Of a DNA stretch of 64,000 bases, positions 1 through 7,711 are shown one piece after another. The first letter of the stretch is position 1. Every line of letters begins with the position of its first letter. Position numbers and translations under genes: made by a program. Below the pieces are notes generated by a model. That model made no database searches and was not told the origin of the DNA. It saw nothing but the letters and a program-made list of their open reading frames with translations. Source of the DNA: Chloroflexota bacterium (GTDB lineage: Bacteria > Chloroflexota > Anaerolineae > Promineifilales > Promineifilaceae); assembly GCA_014584575.1 (NCBI GenBank), contig JACTMP010000003.1, forward strand, positions 1 to 64,000, read 5' to 3'.

Positions 1-139
1 AATACGAGCTTCGTCACACTTGACCGAACCGCCGGATGCGGACCCGCATGTCCGGTGGTGTGGGAGGAAGGGGGCTAGTCGCCCCCTCCTATCCCGATTC
101 TGTAAGGCGATTTTGCAAAATCGCCCTACATTTGAAGCT

Positions 140-571
140 ATGGGCACATGGGGTATTGGCGCATTTGAAAATGACACGGCCGTAGAGTGGCTGTATGACT
201 TTGCGGCTAACGATTTCCGGCTGATTGACCGCACGCTGGCTGGCGTGGCCGCCATGCAGGCGGTAGATGACCTGGACGCGGAGGAAGCGTGTGAAGTGCT
301 GGCAGCGGCGGAATGTGTGGCTGCCGCCGCCGGTTTTCCCATCGCTAATTTACCGGCCGAAGTGAACGATTGGGTGGCAGAAAACAGCCCGATTCAGGTG
401 AAGCCGCTCTATGTGCAGATGGCGCTCACGGCCGTGACCCGCGTCCGTACACACTCCGAGTTGCAAGCGTTATGGGCAGAATCAGGTGAATTGGCGGCCT
501 GGGACACGGCCGTTGCCAACCTGCAATCCCGCCTGCACCAGATTGAGCAAAATAATGAGCACCGCGATTGA
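140..571 (+). CDS. DUF4259 family protein
   Basis: Protein of 143 residues opening MGTWGIGAFENDTAVEW, which is the typical start of DUF4259 proteins (a conserved GxFxNDxAxDW segment). The family has no established biochemical role. I chose the ATG at 140 because the family motif begins exactly there; the upstream open stretch from 20 encodes Arg/Cys-rich sequence that looks non-coding. The rest is Ala-rich and helical, with no signal peptide or membrane segment, so the protein is probably cytoplasmic. Its 3' end overlaps the next gene by 17 nt (555-571), suggesting a translationally coupled operon with the two genes that follow. The family call rests on the N-terminal motif only. Confidence 0.75.
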   Translation: MGTWGIGAFENDTAVEWLYDFAANDFRLIDRTLAGVAAMQAVDDLDAEEACEVLAAAECVAAAAGFPIANLPAEVNDWVAENSPIQVKPLYVQMALTAVTRVRTHSELQALWAESGELAAWDTAVANLQSRLHQIEQNNEHRD

Positions 572-1211
572 TATTTCCCACGAACCCGAACTGGGGTATG
601 TTTTTCATCCGGCGAACGGCTGTTTTGGCGGCACCCGGTTTGATGTGATCATGCACGCGCAGCCTACGCAGCGGCATTATGACCCAGAGAAGGTGGAGGC
701 TGCCATCGCCCGCCAGTCCGGCACCGAGACAATCCACCTGCACTACACCACATCACCGGGGCAATACCGGCTTTGCCCTGGTCGCATCGTGCTCAGCGAC
801 CGGGTAGGCAAACAGGTGACCGCTTTCAGTTTTGGCGGTGAACTGCATATCATCCACCAGCCCCCGGAAACGATTTGTGTCTTTCAATCGCCCGCGCCCA
901 TCCTTGACCTGACAATCTACCACAGCACGGACGCCCTTATGGCCAACGAGGTGGAAATTTTGCTGGCGCAGCGGCGGGCGGCCTGGGACCCGCAGCAGCC
1001 ACACCGGTTTGACCAGCACATCGCTCAGGTAGACCCGGCGGTGTTATACGCGGCCTGCCTGGAAACGTTGGCGGCCAAATTTGCCACCTTTCCCCATTTG
1101 AGTGATCCGGTACACCGCCAATTTGTGCATGACATCCAGCAGGAGATCAAGGTGTGGCGGCAGGACGGCCGTTGGCCTGCACCTCTACCCTCATTAGCGG
1201 AGCTATTATGA
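555..1211 (+). CDS. Hypothetical protein, unknown function
   Basis: Protein of 218 residues starting MSTAIDISHEPELGYVF. I do not recognise a family. The ATG at 555 was chosen over an earlier in-frame start at 486 because the 486-554 part lies inside the DUF4259 gene and reads as off-frame sequence. The N-terminal half is probably beta-rich (GYVFHPANGCFGGTRFDVIM; later FSFGGELHIIHQP), and the C-terminal half is helical with many Gln, His and Ala residues. There is no signal peptide or membrane helix. It overlaps its upstream neighbour by 17 nt and the downstream lipoprotein gene by an ATGA overlap (start 1208, stop 1209-1211), so the three are probably co-translated. Confidence 0.6.
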   Translation: MSTAIDISHEPELGYVFHPANGCFGGTRFDVIMHAQPTQRHYDPEKVEAAIARQSGTETIHLHYTTSPGQYRLCPGRIVLSDRVGKQVTAFSFGGELHIIHQPPETICVFQSPAPILDLTIYHSTDALMANEVEILLAQRRAAWDPQQPHRFDQHIAQVDPAVLYAACLETLAAKFATFPHLSDPVHRQFVHDIQQEIKVWRQDGRWPAPLPSLAELL

Positions 1212-2161
1212 ACAGCGGGAATGGGCTTTTTTACCGCCGGTTGAAACCGGCGTCTGATACACAAAACCTGCTGAAGCAGGTTAGGCCGCGCACAACAACG
1301 CGCTTCAGCGCGTTTTGCGTATCAGCCAGGGGATTCCATCCCCTGGGAATAGTGGCGTTGGCAATTTTCATCTTTACCGCCTGCACATCGGCCGGTTCGC
1401 CTGAGGCAACGGCCGTCCCCTTCATCTCCGCCCCCTTCATTAACGAAACCGCGCCTGCGGTAAACGCGGCAATGCCTGCCGTTCCCGAATCAGTCGTCGC
1501 GCCCGCCGAAGCGATCCTCATTCAGGAACCGGGGCCAGGTTCACGCCTTACCAGCCCGCTGCTGGTACGTGGTCAGGCGGATTCGACCTTTGAGCAAAAC
1601 CTGGTAGTGCGGTTGGTGGATGCGAATGGGGTGGAATTGGGGCTGACGGCCGTGATCATTGCCGCCGAAATGGGCCAGCGCGGCCCCTTTGAAGCCACCC
1701 TTCCCTTCACCGTCAGCGGTGAGCAACAGGCGTTTATCCAGGTGTTTGCCACCAGCCCGCGTGATGGCGGCGTGACCCACCTGAATGCGGTGGGGGTTAC
1801 ATTGACGGATGGGGTGGCGGAGGTACGGCCGTCGCTGTCAGATACAACCGAGCGCATAGTCATCACCCAACCGGCGCTGGCGGCACAAATTAGCGGCGGC
1901 ACAGTGCAGGTAGCCGGGGTCGGTATTGCCAGCTTTGAGCAAACGCTGCTGGTAGAACTGCTGGGTGAAGATGGCGCAGTTCTCGCCAGCCAGCCCGTCA
2001 TGGTCAATGCGCCCGACCTGGGGCAACCGGGTACATTCAGCGCCGCACTGTCTTACACCGTAGCGACGGCCGTCCCTGGCCGCATCGTCGTCCGCGACAT
2101 CAGCCCCGCCTTCGGCGGCGATGTGCATGTGACCAGTGTGGAGGTGACGCTTTCACCATAA
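1208..2161 (+). CDS. Lipoprotein with two Gmad2-like Ig domains
   Basis: Protein of 317 residues. A hydrophobic segment ALAIFIFTAC ends in a lipobox, with the acylated Cys near residue 59, so this should be a membrane-anchored extracellular lipoprotein. Two repeated beta-sandwich segments follow (about residues 100-200 and 215-315). Each has the pattern P(G)xxLxSPLLVxGQA..FEQNLxVRLxDxxGxELG typical of Gmad2 immunoglobulin-like domains. The first 50 residues are encoded by a structured repeat (1231-1350) rich in hairpins, which gives an unusually long, Arg-rich region before the lipobox. The real start could instead be the GTG at 1352, but that would leave no positively charged n-region. The ATGA overlap with the upstream gene favours 1208. 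Confidence 0.65.
   Translation: MNSGNGLFYRRLKPASDTQNLLKQVRPRTTTRFSAFCVSARGFHPLGIVALAIFIFTACTSAGSPEATAVPFISAPFINETAPAVNAAMPAVPESVVAPAEAILIQEPGPGSRLTSPLLVRGQADSTFEQNLVVRLVDANGVELGLTAVIIAAEMGQRGPFEATLPFTVSGEQQAFIQVFATSPRDGGVTHLNAVGVTLTDGVAEVRPSLSDTTERIVITQPALAAQISGGTVQVAGVGIASFEQTLLVELLGEDGAVLASQPVMVNAPDLGQPGTFSAALSYTVATAVPGRIVVRDISPAFGGDVHVTSVEVTLSP
1231..1350. repeat. Composite hairpin repeat inside coding sequence
   Basis: This stretch is a chain of perfect or near-perfect inverted repeats: CCGCCGGTTGAAACCGGCG, AACCTGCTGAAGCAGGTT, an Ala-Arg-coding CGCGC hairpin, and CCAGGGGATTCCATCCCCTGG. An outer pair, CTGATACACAAAA and TTTTGCGTATCAG, brackets the middle ones. It encodes the N-terminus of the lipoprotein that starts at 1208. 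The GGTTGAAACC core resembles the repeats at 49546 and 60838, although the rest differs. Confidence 0.6.
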
Positions 2162-2170
2162 CACCCCAAG

Positions 2171-2298
2171 CGGAGTTCGCATCCTCAGATGCGAACCGTT
2201 CGGCATCTGAGGATGCCGAACTCCGCCAACCAAAACGGAGGAGGGTGCATTCTCAAATGCACCCGTTGGCATCTGAGGATGCCAACTCCTCTCTGATG
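2171..2298. repeat. REP cluster upstream of RAYT (4 hairpins)
   Basis: Four short imperfect palindromes lie in two head-to-head pairs (2171-2226 and 2238-2298). Each has a 6-8 bp stem, usually ending CGCATC or GGCATC, a CTCA loop and the complementary arm. A GGAG tetranucleotide sits at the foot of each when read in hairpin orientation. Paired inverted copies like these match the BIME arrangement of REP sequences mobilised by RAYT transposases, and the gene for such an enzyme starts 20 bp downstream. Four more copies follow that gene. Confidence 0.8.
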
Positions 2299-2317
2299 GC
2301 AGCAAATTGAATCAAAC

Positions 2318-2851
2318 ATGAATCATATCTATCTGGATGGTTCCATCTACTACCTCACCATTGTCATATACAACCGGCTCAACCTGTTTATCCGGCCAAG
2401 TTTTGTCATTCCCATTTATGACAGTCTCAACTTTTATCGGTACAAACAGGCGTTCAAAATCCTGGGGTACGTGATCATGCCTGACCATTTGCACTTGCTC
2501 ATCTGGCCTTATGGCAAAGCTACCGTTGCCGACATCATGCGGGATTTCAAAAAGTTTACGGCCGTGCGTTTGATTCGGCAGGCAGAAGTAGAACAGAAAC
2601 AAGAGTGGTTGGAACAGTTTCAACAAGCAGGTGAAGGAACAGGTCGTAGCGATAACAAAGTATGGCAAGACGATTATTGGGACAAGCTGGTTTTTACGGA
2701 AAAGTTTCTGCGACAGAAGCTAAATTACACTCATCGTAATCCCCTTCGGGCTGGATTGGTGGATGATCTGGACGATTATCCGTATTCAAGTTATCGCAAT
2801 TATGTGCATAACGACCATGCTTTAATCGAAATTGATATGGATTGGTTCTAG
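2318..2851 (+). CDS. REP-associated tyrosine transposase (RAYT, Y1/HUH family)
   Basis: Protein of 177 residues with the Y1 transposase motif YVIMPDHLHLLIWP (about residues 49-62). The HLH is the metal-binding HUH pair. A candidate catalytic tyrosine lies in the C-terminal part (NYTHRNPLRAGLVDDLDDYPYSSYRNY), a signature shared by TnpA_REP proteins. These single-strand nucleases cut and join REP hairpins, and the gene sits between two groups of four REP-like hairpins (2171-2298 and 2852-3003), the normal setting of a REPtron. Its length is complete for the family and its reading frame is intact, so it may still be active. It appears less GC-rich than metH next door. No clear ribosome-binding site precedes the ATG. 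Confidence 0.85.
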   Translation: MNHIYLDGSIYYLTIVIYNRLNLFIRPSFVIPIYDSLNFYRYKQAFKILGYVIMPDHLHLLIWPYGKATVADIMRDFKKFTAVRLIRQAEVEQKQEWLEQFQQAGEGTGRSDNKVWQDDYWDKLVFTEKFLRQKLNYTHRNPLRAGLVDDLDDYPYSSYRNYVHNDHALIEIDMDWF

Positions 2852-3003
2852 CAGGGCGCATCTGAGGATGCGCCACTCCTCCATCTAGCACAGAGGAATT
2901 CGCATCCTCAGATGCGAACCCTACGAAACTGGAAAAACAGGGCATCCTCAGATGCCCTGCTCCGCCGCATAACAGATAGGAGTTCGCATCCTCAGATGCG
3001 AAC
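2852..3003. repeat. REP cluster downstream of RAYT (4 hairpins)
   Basis: Four palindromes of the same family as the upstream cluster lie near 2855-2880, 2891-2919, 2940-2965 and 2978-3003. All have the GCATC-ctca-GATGC core or its reverse, and three keep the GGAG/CTCC foot; the second reads GGAA. The last one ends directly at the GTG/ATG start region of metH, so it occupies the place where the metH ribosome-binding site should be. Confidence 0.8.
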
Positions 3004-3012
3004 GTGAAAAAC

Positions 3013-6000
3013 ATGAATCGAACGGAATTACTCAAACAACAATTGCACGAACGTATTTTGATTATTGACGGGGCCATGGGGTCGCTGATTCAGACGTATG
3101 GGCTGGACGAGGCGGGCTATCGTGGCGAGCGATTTGCCGACCATGCGGCGGACGTGAAGGGCAACAACGAAATCCTGAACCTGACCCGGCCGGACATCAT
3201 CCACGCCATCCACACCGCCTACCTGGAAGCGGGCGCGGACATTGTGGAGACCAATACTTTCAACGGCAACCGCTTCTCTCAGGCCGAATACCAGATGGCG
3301 GAATATGTATACGAGATAAACAGGGAAGCAGCCCGGATTGCCCGTCAAGCAATCTCCGATCTCCAATCTCCAATCTCCAAACCCCGCTTTGTGGCCGGGG
3401 CGTTGGGGCCGCTGAACCGCACCCTCTCGCTCTCGCCGGATGTGAATGACCCCGGCTACCGGGCGGTGTCGTTTGACGAGGTGACCGAGGCGTATGCGGA
3501 AGCGGCGCGCGGGCTGATGGACGGCGGCGCGGATATTTTGCTCATTGAGACGATCTTTGACACGCTGAATGCAAAAGCGGCCATCTTTGGCATTCAAACT
3601 TTGTTTGAAGAGAAGGGAGTTGAGCTACCGCTGATGATTTCGGGCACGATTACCGACCTGAGCGGCCGTACCCTGTCCGGGCAGACGATGGAGGCGTGGT
3701 ATACCTCTATTCGCCATGCCAACCCGTTGATTGTGGGTATGAATTGCAGCTTTGGGCCGGGGGCGTTACGGCCGTACCTCACCACCATCGCCAACATGAG
3801 TGACCGCTACATCAGCCTTTATCCCAACGCTGGGCTGCCCGACGGCTTTGGCGGTTTTGCCGAATCCATCGAGGATATGGTGCCCGTGCTGCGCGAACTG
3901 GCGCAAGAAGGGTATCTGAACATCGTTGGCGGCTGTTGCGGCACCACGCCCGCCTTCATCAAGGCGTTTGCCCAGGCCGTCAGCGGGATCGCGCCGCGCA
4001 GACCAGAAGCCCGCCCCCAATATCTACGGTTGAGCGGGCTGGAACCATTGACGCTGACGCCGGAGTTGAACTTTGTGAACATTGGCGAGCGCACCAACGT
4101 AACCGGCTCCCGCCGTTTTGCCCGCCTGATTCTGGATGGCAAATACGACGAAGCGTTGAGCATTGCCCGCAGCCAGGTGGAAAACGGGGCGCAAATGATT
4201 GACATAAATATGGACGAAGGGATGTTGGACGCGCTGACGGCTATGCCCCGCTTCCTGAACCTGATTGCTGCCGAACCGGACATTTCCCGCGTACCCATTG
4301 TCATTGACTCCTCCAAATGGGAGGTGATTGAGGCCGGGTTGAAGTGTGTGCAGGGCAAATCCATCGTCAACTCCATCAGCATGAAGGAAGGGGAGGCGGA
4401 GTTTATCCGCCAGGCGAAGCTGGCGCGGCGCTATGGAGCGGCGGTGATTGTGATGGCTTTTGACGAGCAGGGGCAGGCGGATACGTTTGAACGCAAAACG
4501 CAGATTTGCCAGCGGGCGTATGATGTGCTGACGCAGCAGGTGGGTTTTCCGCCGGAGGACATCATCTTTGACCCCAACATTTTTGCCATTGCCACGGGGA
4601 TTGAGGAGCATAATGAATACGGCCGTGCCTACATCGAGGCCACGCGCTGGATCAAACAAAACCTGCCCTATGCCCGCGTCAGCGGCGGCGTCAGCAACAT
4701 CTCCTTCAGCTTTCGCGGCAACGATGTGATGCGTGAAGCCATTCACGCCGCCTTTCTGTACCACGCCATCCAGGCGGGCATGGATATGGGCATCGTTAAT
4801 GCCGGGCAGTTGGCGATTTATGAAGAGATTCCCGCGCCGCTGCTGGAGCGGGTGGAGGATGTGTTGTTTAACCGCCGCCCGGACGCTACCGAACGGCTGG
4901 TGGAACACGCCGAAATTGTGCGCGGCGCGGGCAAGGAAAAAGTGGCTGACCTGGCCTGGCGGGATGCGCCGGTGAATGAGCGGCTGGCGCACGCCCTGGT
5001 CAAGGGGATCACCGACTTTATTGTGGAAGATACCGAAGAAGCGCGGCAGCAGGCGACACGGCCGTTAAACGTGATCGAAGGGCCGCTGATGGCTGGCATG
5101 AACATTGTCGGCGACCTGTTTGGCGCGGGTAAGATGTTCCTACCGCAGGTGGTGAAGTCGGCGCGGGTGATGAAGCAGGCGGTGGCTTATCTGGTGCCGT
5201 TTATCGAGGAAGAGAAGGCGGCGTTGGGGCTGAATGGGCAAAGTCACGGCCGTATCGTCATGGCAACGGTGAAAGGAGACGTCCACGATATTGGCAAGAA
5301 CATTGTCGGCGTGGTGCTGCAATGCAATGGCTACGAGGTGATTGACCTGGGGGTGATGGCGCCGGCGGAGAAGATTTTGCGGACGGCCGTAGACGTAAAC
5401 GCGGACATCATCGGCCTGAGTGGGCTGATTACGCCCTCGCTGGAAGAGATGCGCCACGTGGCCGCCGAGATGACGCGGCAGGAGTTTGACATCCCCCTGC
5501 TGATTGGGGGGGCGACGACGAGTAAGGTGCATACGGCCGTGAAAATTGAACCCAACTACCTGGGCAGCCAAACCATCCACGTGGTAGACGCCTCCCGCGC
5601 CGTCGGCGTCGTCTCCCATTTACTGGGTGAAGACAAAGAGAGCTACCTTGCCGACGTAAAAGCCGAATACGAACGCATCCGCGCCCAACACGGCAACCGC
5701 ACTGACCGCGCCCGCCTCATCCCCATCGCCGATGCCCGCGCCAACCATTTCAAAACGGATTGGGCCACTTACCAACCACCCCAACCGAACATGATTGGTA
5801 TTCAATCCTGGGACAATTACCCAATTACCCAATTACTCAATTACATAGACTGGACGCCCTTCTTTGCCACCTGGGAACTGGCAGGCAAATTCCCGCGCAT
5901 TCTGGAAGACCCGGTTGTCGGTGAATCGGCCCGCCATTTGTATGCTGACGCCCAGGCCATGCTGGACAAGATCATCGCCGAGGGATGGCTAACGGCCAAG

Positions 6001-6702
6001 GCGACGATTGGCTTGTTCCCGGCGAACAGCATGGGGGATGATGTGGTGATTTTTAACGCGGAGGCGCAGAGGCGCGGAGGGGCAGAAGAGACAGGAAGGG
6101 TTCACTTCTTGCGGCAGCAGATGGAGAAGCCGCCGGGACGGCCGAATCTGTGTCTGGCTGATTTTGTGGCTCCGCTGGACAGTGGGGTGCAGGATTACAT
6201 CGGCATGTTTGTGGTGACAGCGGGCATTGGGATGGCGGAAAAGGTGGCCGAATTTGAAGCGGCGCATGACGATTACAGCGCCATTCTGCTGAAGGCGCTG
6301 GCCGACCGGCTGGCGGAGGCGTTTGCCGAAGCGATGCACGCCTGCGTCCGCCGGGAATATTGGGGATATGCCGCTGGCGAAACACTGGAAAATGACGCCC
6401 TGATTGCCGAGAAGTATCGCGGGATTCGGCCCGCGCCCGGCTACCCCGCCTGCCCCGACCATACGGAGAAAGGCGAACTGTTTCACCTGCTGGACGCCAC
6501 CTGCCGCACCGGCGTAAGTTTGACCGAGAGTTATGCGATGTGGCCGGCGGCGGCCGTGTCTGGTTACTACTTCTCGCACCCGGAAGCTGCTTATTTTGGC
6601 ATCGGCCGTGTCAACGCCGACCAGATCGCCGACTACGCCGCCCGCAAAGGGCAACCGGTGAAAAACACCGAACGCTGGCTGGCTTCCAATTTAGGATATT
6701 GA
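3013..6702 (+). CDS. metH: Cobalamin-dependent methionine synthase
   Basis: Protein of 1229 residues, close to the 1227 of the E. coli enzyme. It transfers the methyl group of 5-methyltetrahydrofolate to homocysteine through cobalamin. Domain order is complete: homocysteine methyltransferase with zinc Cys motifs MNCSFGPG (about residue 245) and GGCCGTTP (about 307); pterin-binding domain from [16 protein letters not shown] (about 355); cobalamin cap; B12-binding domain with [11 protein letters not shown] (about 757), whose His ligates cobalt; and AdoMet-dependent activation domain with the motif [11 protein letters not shown] (about 1142). A GTG at 3004 is an alternative start. The gene starts directly after a REP hairpin and its stop lies 2 bp before a MITE-like element. 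A repeat-derived insert encoding [15 protein letters not shown] sits in the activation domain. Confidence 0.96.
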   Translation: MNRTELLKQQLHERILIIDGAMGSLIQTYGLDEAGYRGERFADHAADVKGNNEILNLTRPDIIHAIHTAYLEAGADIVETNTFNGNRFSQAEYQMAEYVYEINREAARIARQAISDLQSPISKPRFVAGALGPLNRTLSLSPDVNDPGYRAVSFDEVTEAYAEAARGLMDGGADILLIETIFDTLNAKAAIFGIQTLFEEKGVELPLMISGTITDLSGRTLSGQTMEAWYTSIRHANPLIVGMNCSFGPGALRPYLTTIANMSDRYISLYPNAGLPDGFGGFAESIEDMVPVLRELAQEGYLNIVGGCCGTTPAFIKAFAQAVSGIAPRRPEARPQYLRLSGLEPLTLTPELNFVNIGERTNVTGSRRFARLILDGKYDEALSIARSQVENGAQMIDINMDEGMLDALTAMPRFLNLIAAEPDISRVPIVIDSSKWEVIEAGLKCVQGKSIVNSISMKEGEAEFIRQAKLARRYGAAVIVMAFDEQGQADTFERKTQICQRAYDVLTQQVGFPPEDIIFDPNIFAIATGIEEHNEYGRAYIEATRWIKQNLPYARVSGGVSNISFSFRGNDVMREAIHAAFLYHAIQAGMDMGIVNAGQLAIYEEIPAPLLERVEDVLFNRRPDATERLVEHAEIVRGAGKEKVADLAWRDAPVNERLAHALVKGITDFIVEDTEEARQQATRPLNVIEGPLMAGMNIVGDLFGAGKMFLPQVVKSARVMKQAVAYLVPFIEEEKAALGLNGQSHGRIVMATVKGDVHDIGKNIVGVVLQCNGYEVIDLGVMAPAEKILRTAVDVNADIIGLSGLITPSLEEMRHVAAEMTRQEFDIPLLIGGATTSKVHTAVKIEPNYLGSQTIHVVDASRAVGVVSHLLGEDKESYLADVKAEYERIRAQHGNRTDRARLIPIADARANHFKTDWATYQPPQPNMIGIQSWDNYPITQLLNYIDWTPFFATWELAGKFPRILEDPVVGESARHLYADAQAMLDKIIAEGWLTAKATIGLFPANSMGDDVVIFNAEAQRRGGAEETGRVHFLRQQMEKPPGRPNLCLADFVAPLDSGVQDYIGMFVVTAGIGMAEKVAEFEAAHDDYSAILLKALADRLAEAFAEAMHACVRREYWGYAAGETLENDALIAEKYRGIRPAPGYPACPDHTEKGELFHLLDATCRTGVSLTESYAMWPAAAVSGYYFSHPEAAYFGIGRVNADQIADYAARKGQPVKNTERWLASNLGY

Positions 6703-6704
6703 GC

Positions 6705-6889
6705 AGGGCTTTTCAGTAAAAAGCAGCTAAAGAGTTGACTGGCAATGGAAGCATCAAAGTACCGACGCGCCGAAGCCAGATTGGAGTAACCTGATTTCTG
6801 CACCAATCCGATAACAAAGTTATTGATGAGGACACTTCCTACCAAGTTCAGGTGTTTTTTCACCCTCTTTTTTTTTACTGAAAAACCCT
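6705..6889. mobile_element. MITE-like element with 18-bp terminal inverted repeats
   Basis: A 185-bp segment is bounded by AGGGCTTTTCAGTAAAAA (6705-6722) and its near-perfect inverse TTTTTACTGAAAAACCCT (6872-6889), matching at 17 of 18 positions. The interior has no convincing complete gene. It begins 2 bp after the metH stop codon. I see no clear target-site duplication. The structure fits a short non-autonomous inverted-repeat element; a large imperfect terminator-like structure for metH is the alternative. Confidence 0.5.
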
Positions 6890-7016
6890 GATCACGGCGG
6901 CAAATTGGTTGCTTCGCTCCCAGGTAGATGCTATATTTGCTTATATATTTAAGAAGTAACATAAAAATTGCCTGCAAACCCATTTGTCGGGTAAGTTAAA
7001 ATCAACCAATCACAAC

Positions 7017-7709
7017 ATGGCTAAAAAAATCCGCGTTGCCATTCTGGATGACCACCAAAGTATTATTGATGGTTACCTATACCGGTTAAATCAGACGCCG
7101 GGAATCGAGGTTGTGGGGACGGCTACTTTTAGCACAGATATGGAACACATCATTACCCAACAGCCTGTTGATGTTTTGTTGATGGATGTGCAGGTACCCA
7201 TGTCGCCCGACAACCCAAACCCTCACCCCATTCTCAACCTGATCCCCCAATTAAGACAAACCTACCCAGACCTGGTTGTCCTGGTAATTTCCATGCACGC
7301 AGACCGGGCGTTGATCAAATCGGTGATTGCGGCCGGGGCCAGCGGGTATATTCTTAAAGAAGACCGCGCCACCATTCGTGACCTGGGGAATGTGTTGCTC
7401 ACTGTGGCGCGAGGTGGCATTTACTTCAGCCGGCAGGCACATGAACAGATTTTAGACTTGACGGAGGAACCCCTCTTAACCACACGACAATTGGAGGTAT
7501 TGTCTATGTTTGCTGCCCTGCCAGACCTGACGTCTACGGCCGTAGCCGCCAAGCTAAACATCACAGACTCTACCGTACGCAACCTCCTCTCCGGCGTCTA
7601 TTTGCGACTGGGCGTTCACAACCGCACAGCCGCCATTATGAAAGCCCGGCAATTAGGGCTGTTGACGCCAACTGCTTCATCCTCAGATCTTGCAGCCGAT
7701 TCAACCTGA
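7017..7709 (+). CDS. NarL/LuxR-family response regulator
   Basis: Protein of 230 residues with an N-terminal receiver domain: acidic pair in ILDDHQS, phospho-acceptor Asp in LLMDVQVP (about residue 57), and the conserved Lys in YILKED. A LuxR-type helix-turn-helix lies at about residues 155-215 (LTTRQLEVLSMFA ... STVRNLLSGVYLRLGV). It should bind DNA once phosphorylated by the histidine kinase whose gene starts 2 bp downstream. The ATG at 7017 was chosen over an upstream TTG at 6984 because the receiver domain starts immediately after it. The pair is transcribed towards the biosynthetic cluster but is separated from it by 180 bp, so a regulatory link to the cluster is only a guess. Confidence 0.93.
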   Translation: MAKKIRVAILDDHQSIIDGYLYRLNQTPGIEVVGTATFSTDMEHIITQQPVDVLLMDVQVPMSPDNPNPHPILNLIPQLRQTYPDLVVLVISMHADRALIKSVIAAGASGYILKEDRATIRDLGNVLLTVARGGIYFSRQAHEQILDLTEEPLLTTRQLEVLSMFAALPDLTSTAVAAKLNITDSTVRNLLSGVYLRLGVHNRTAAIMKARQLGLLTPTASSSDLAADST

Positions 7710-7711
7710 CA

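Noticed and set aside
4024..4992. Minus-strand open frame of 322 codons inside metH
   Set aside because: It is antisense to conserved MetH domains and shows no recognisable protein pattern.
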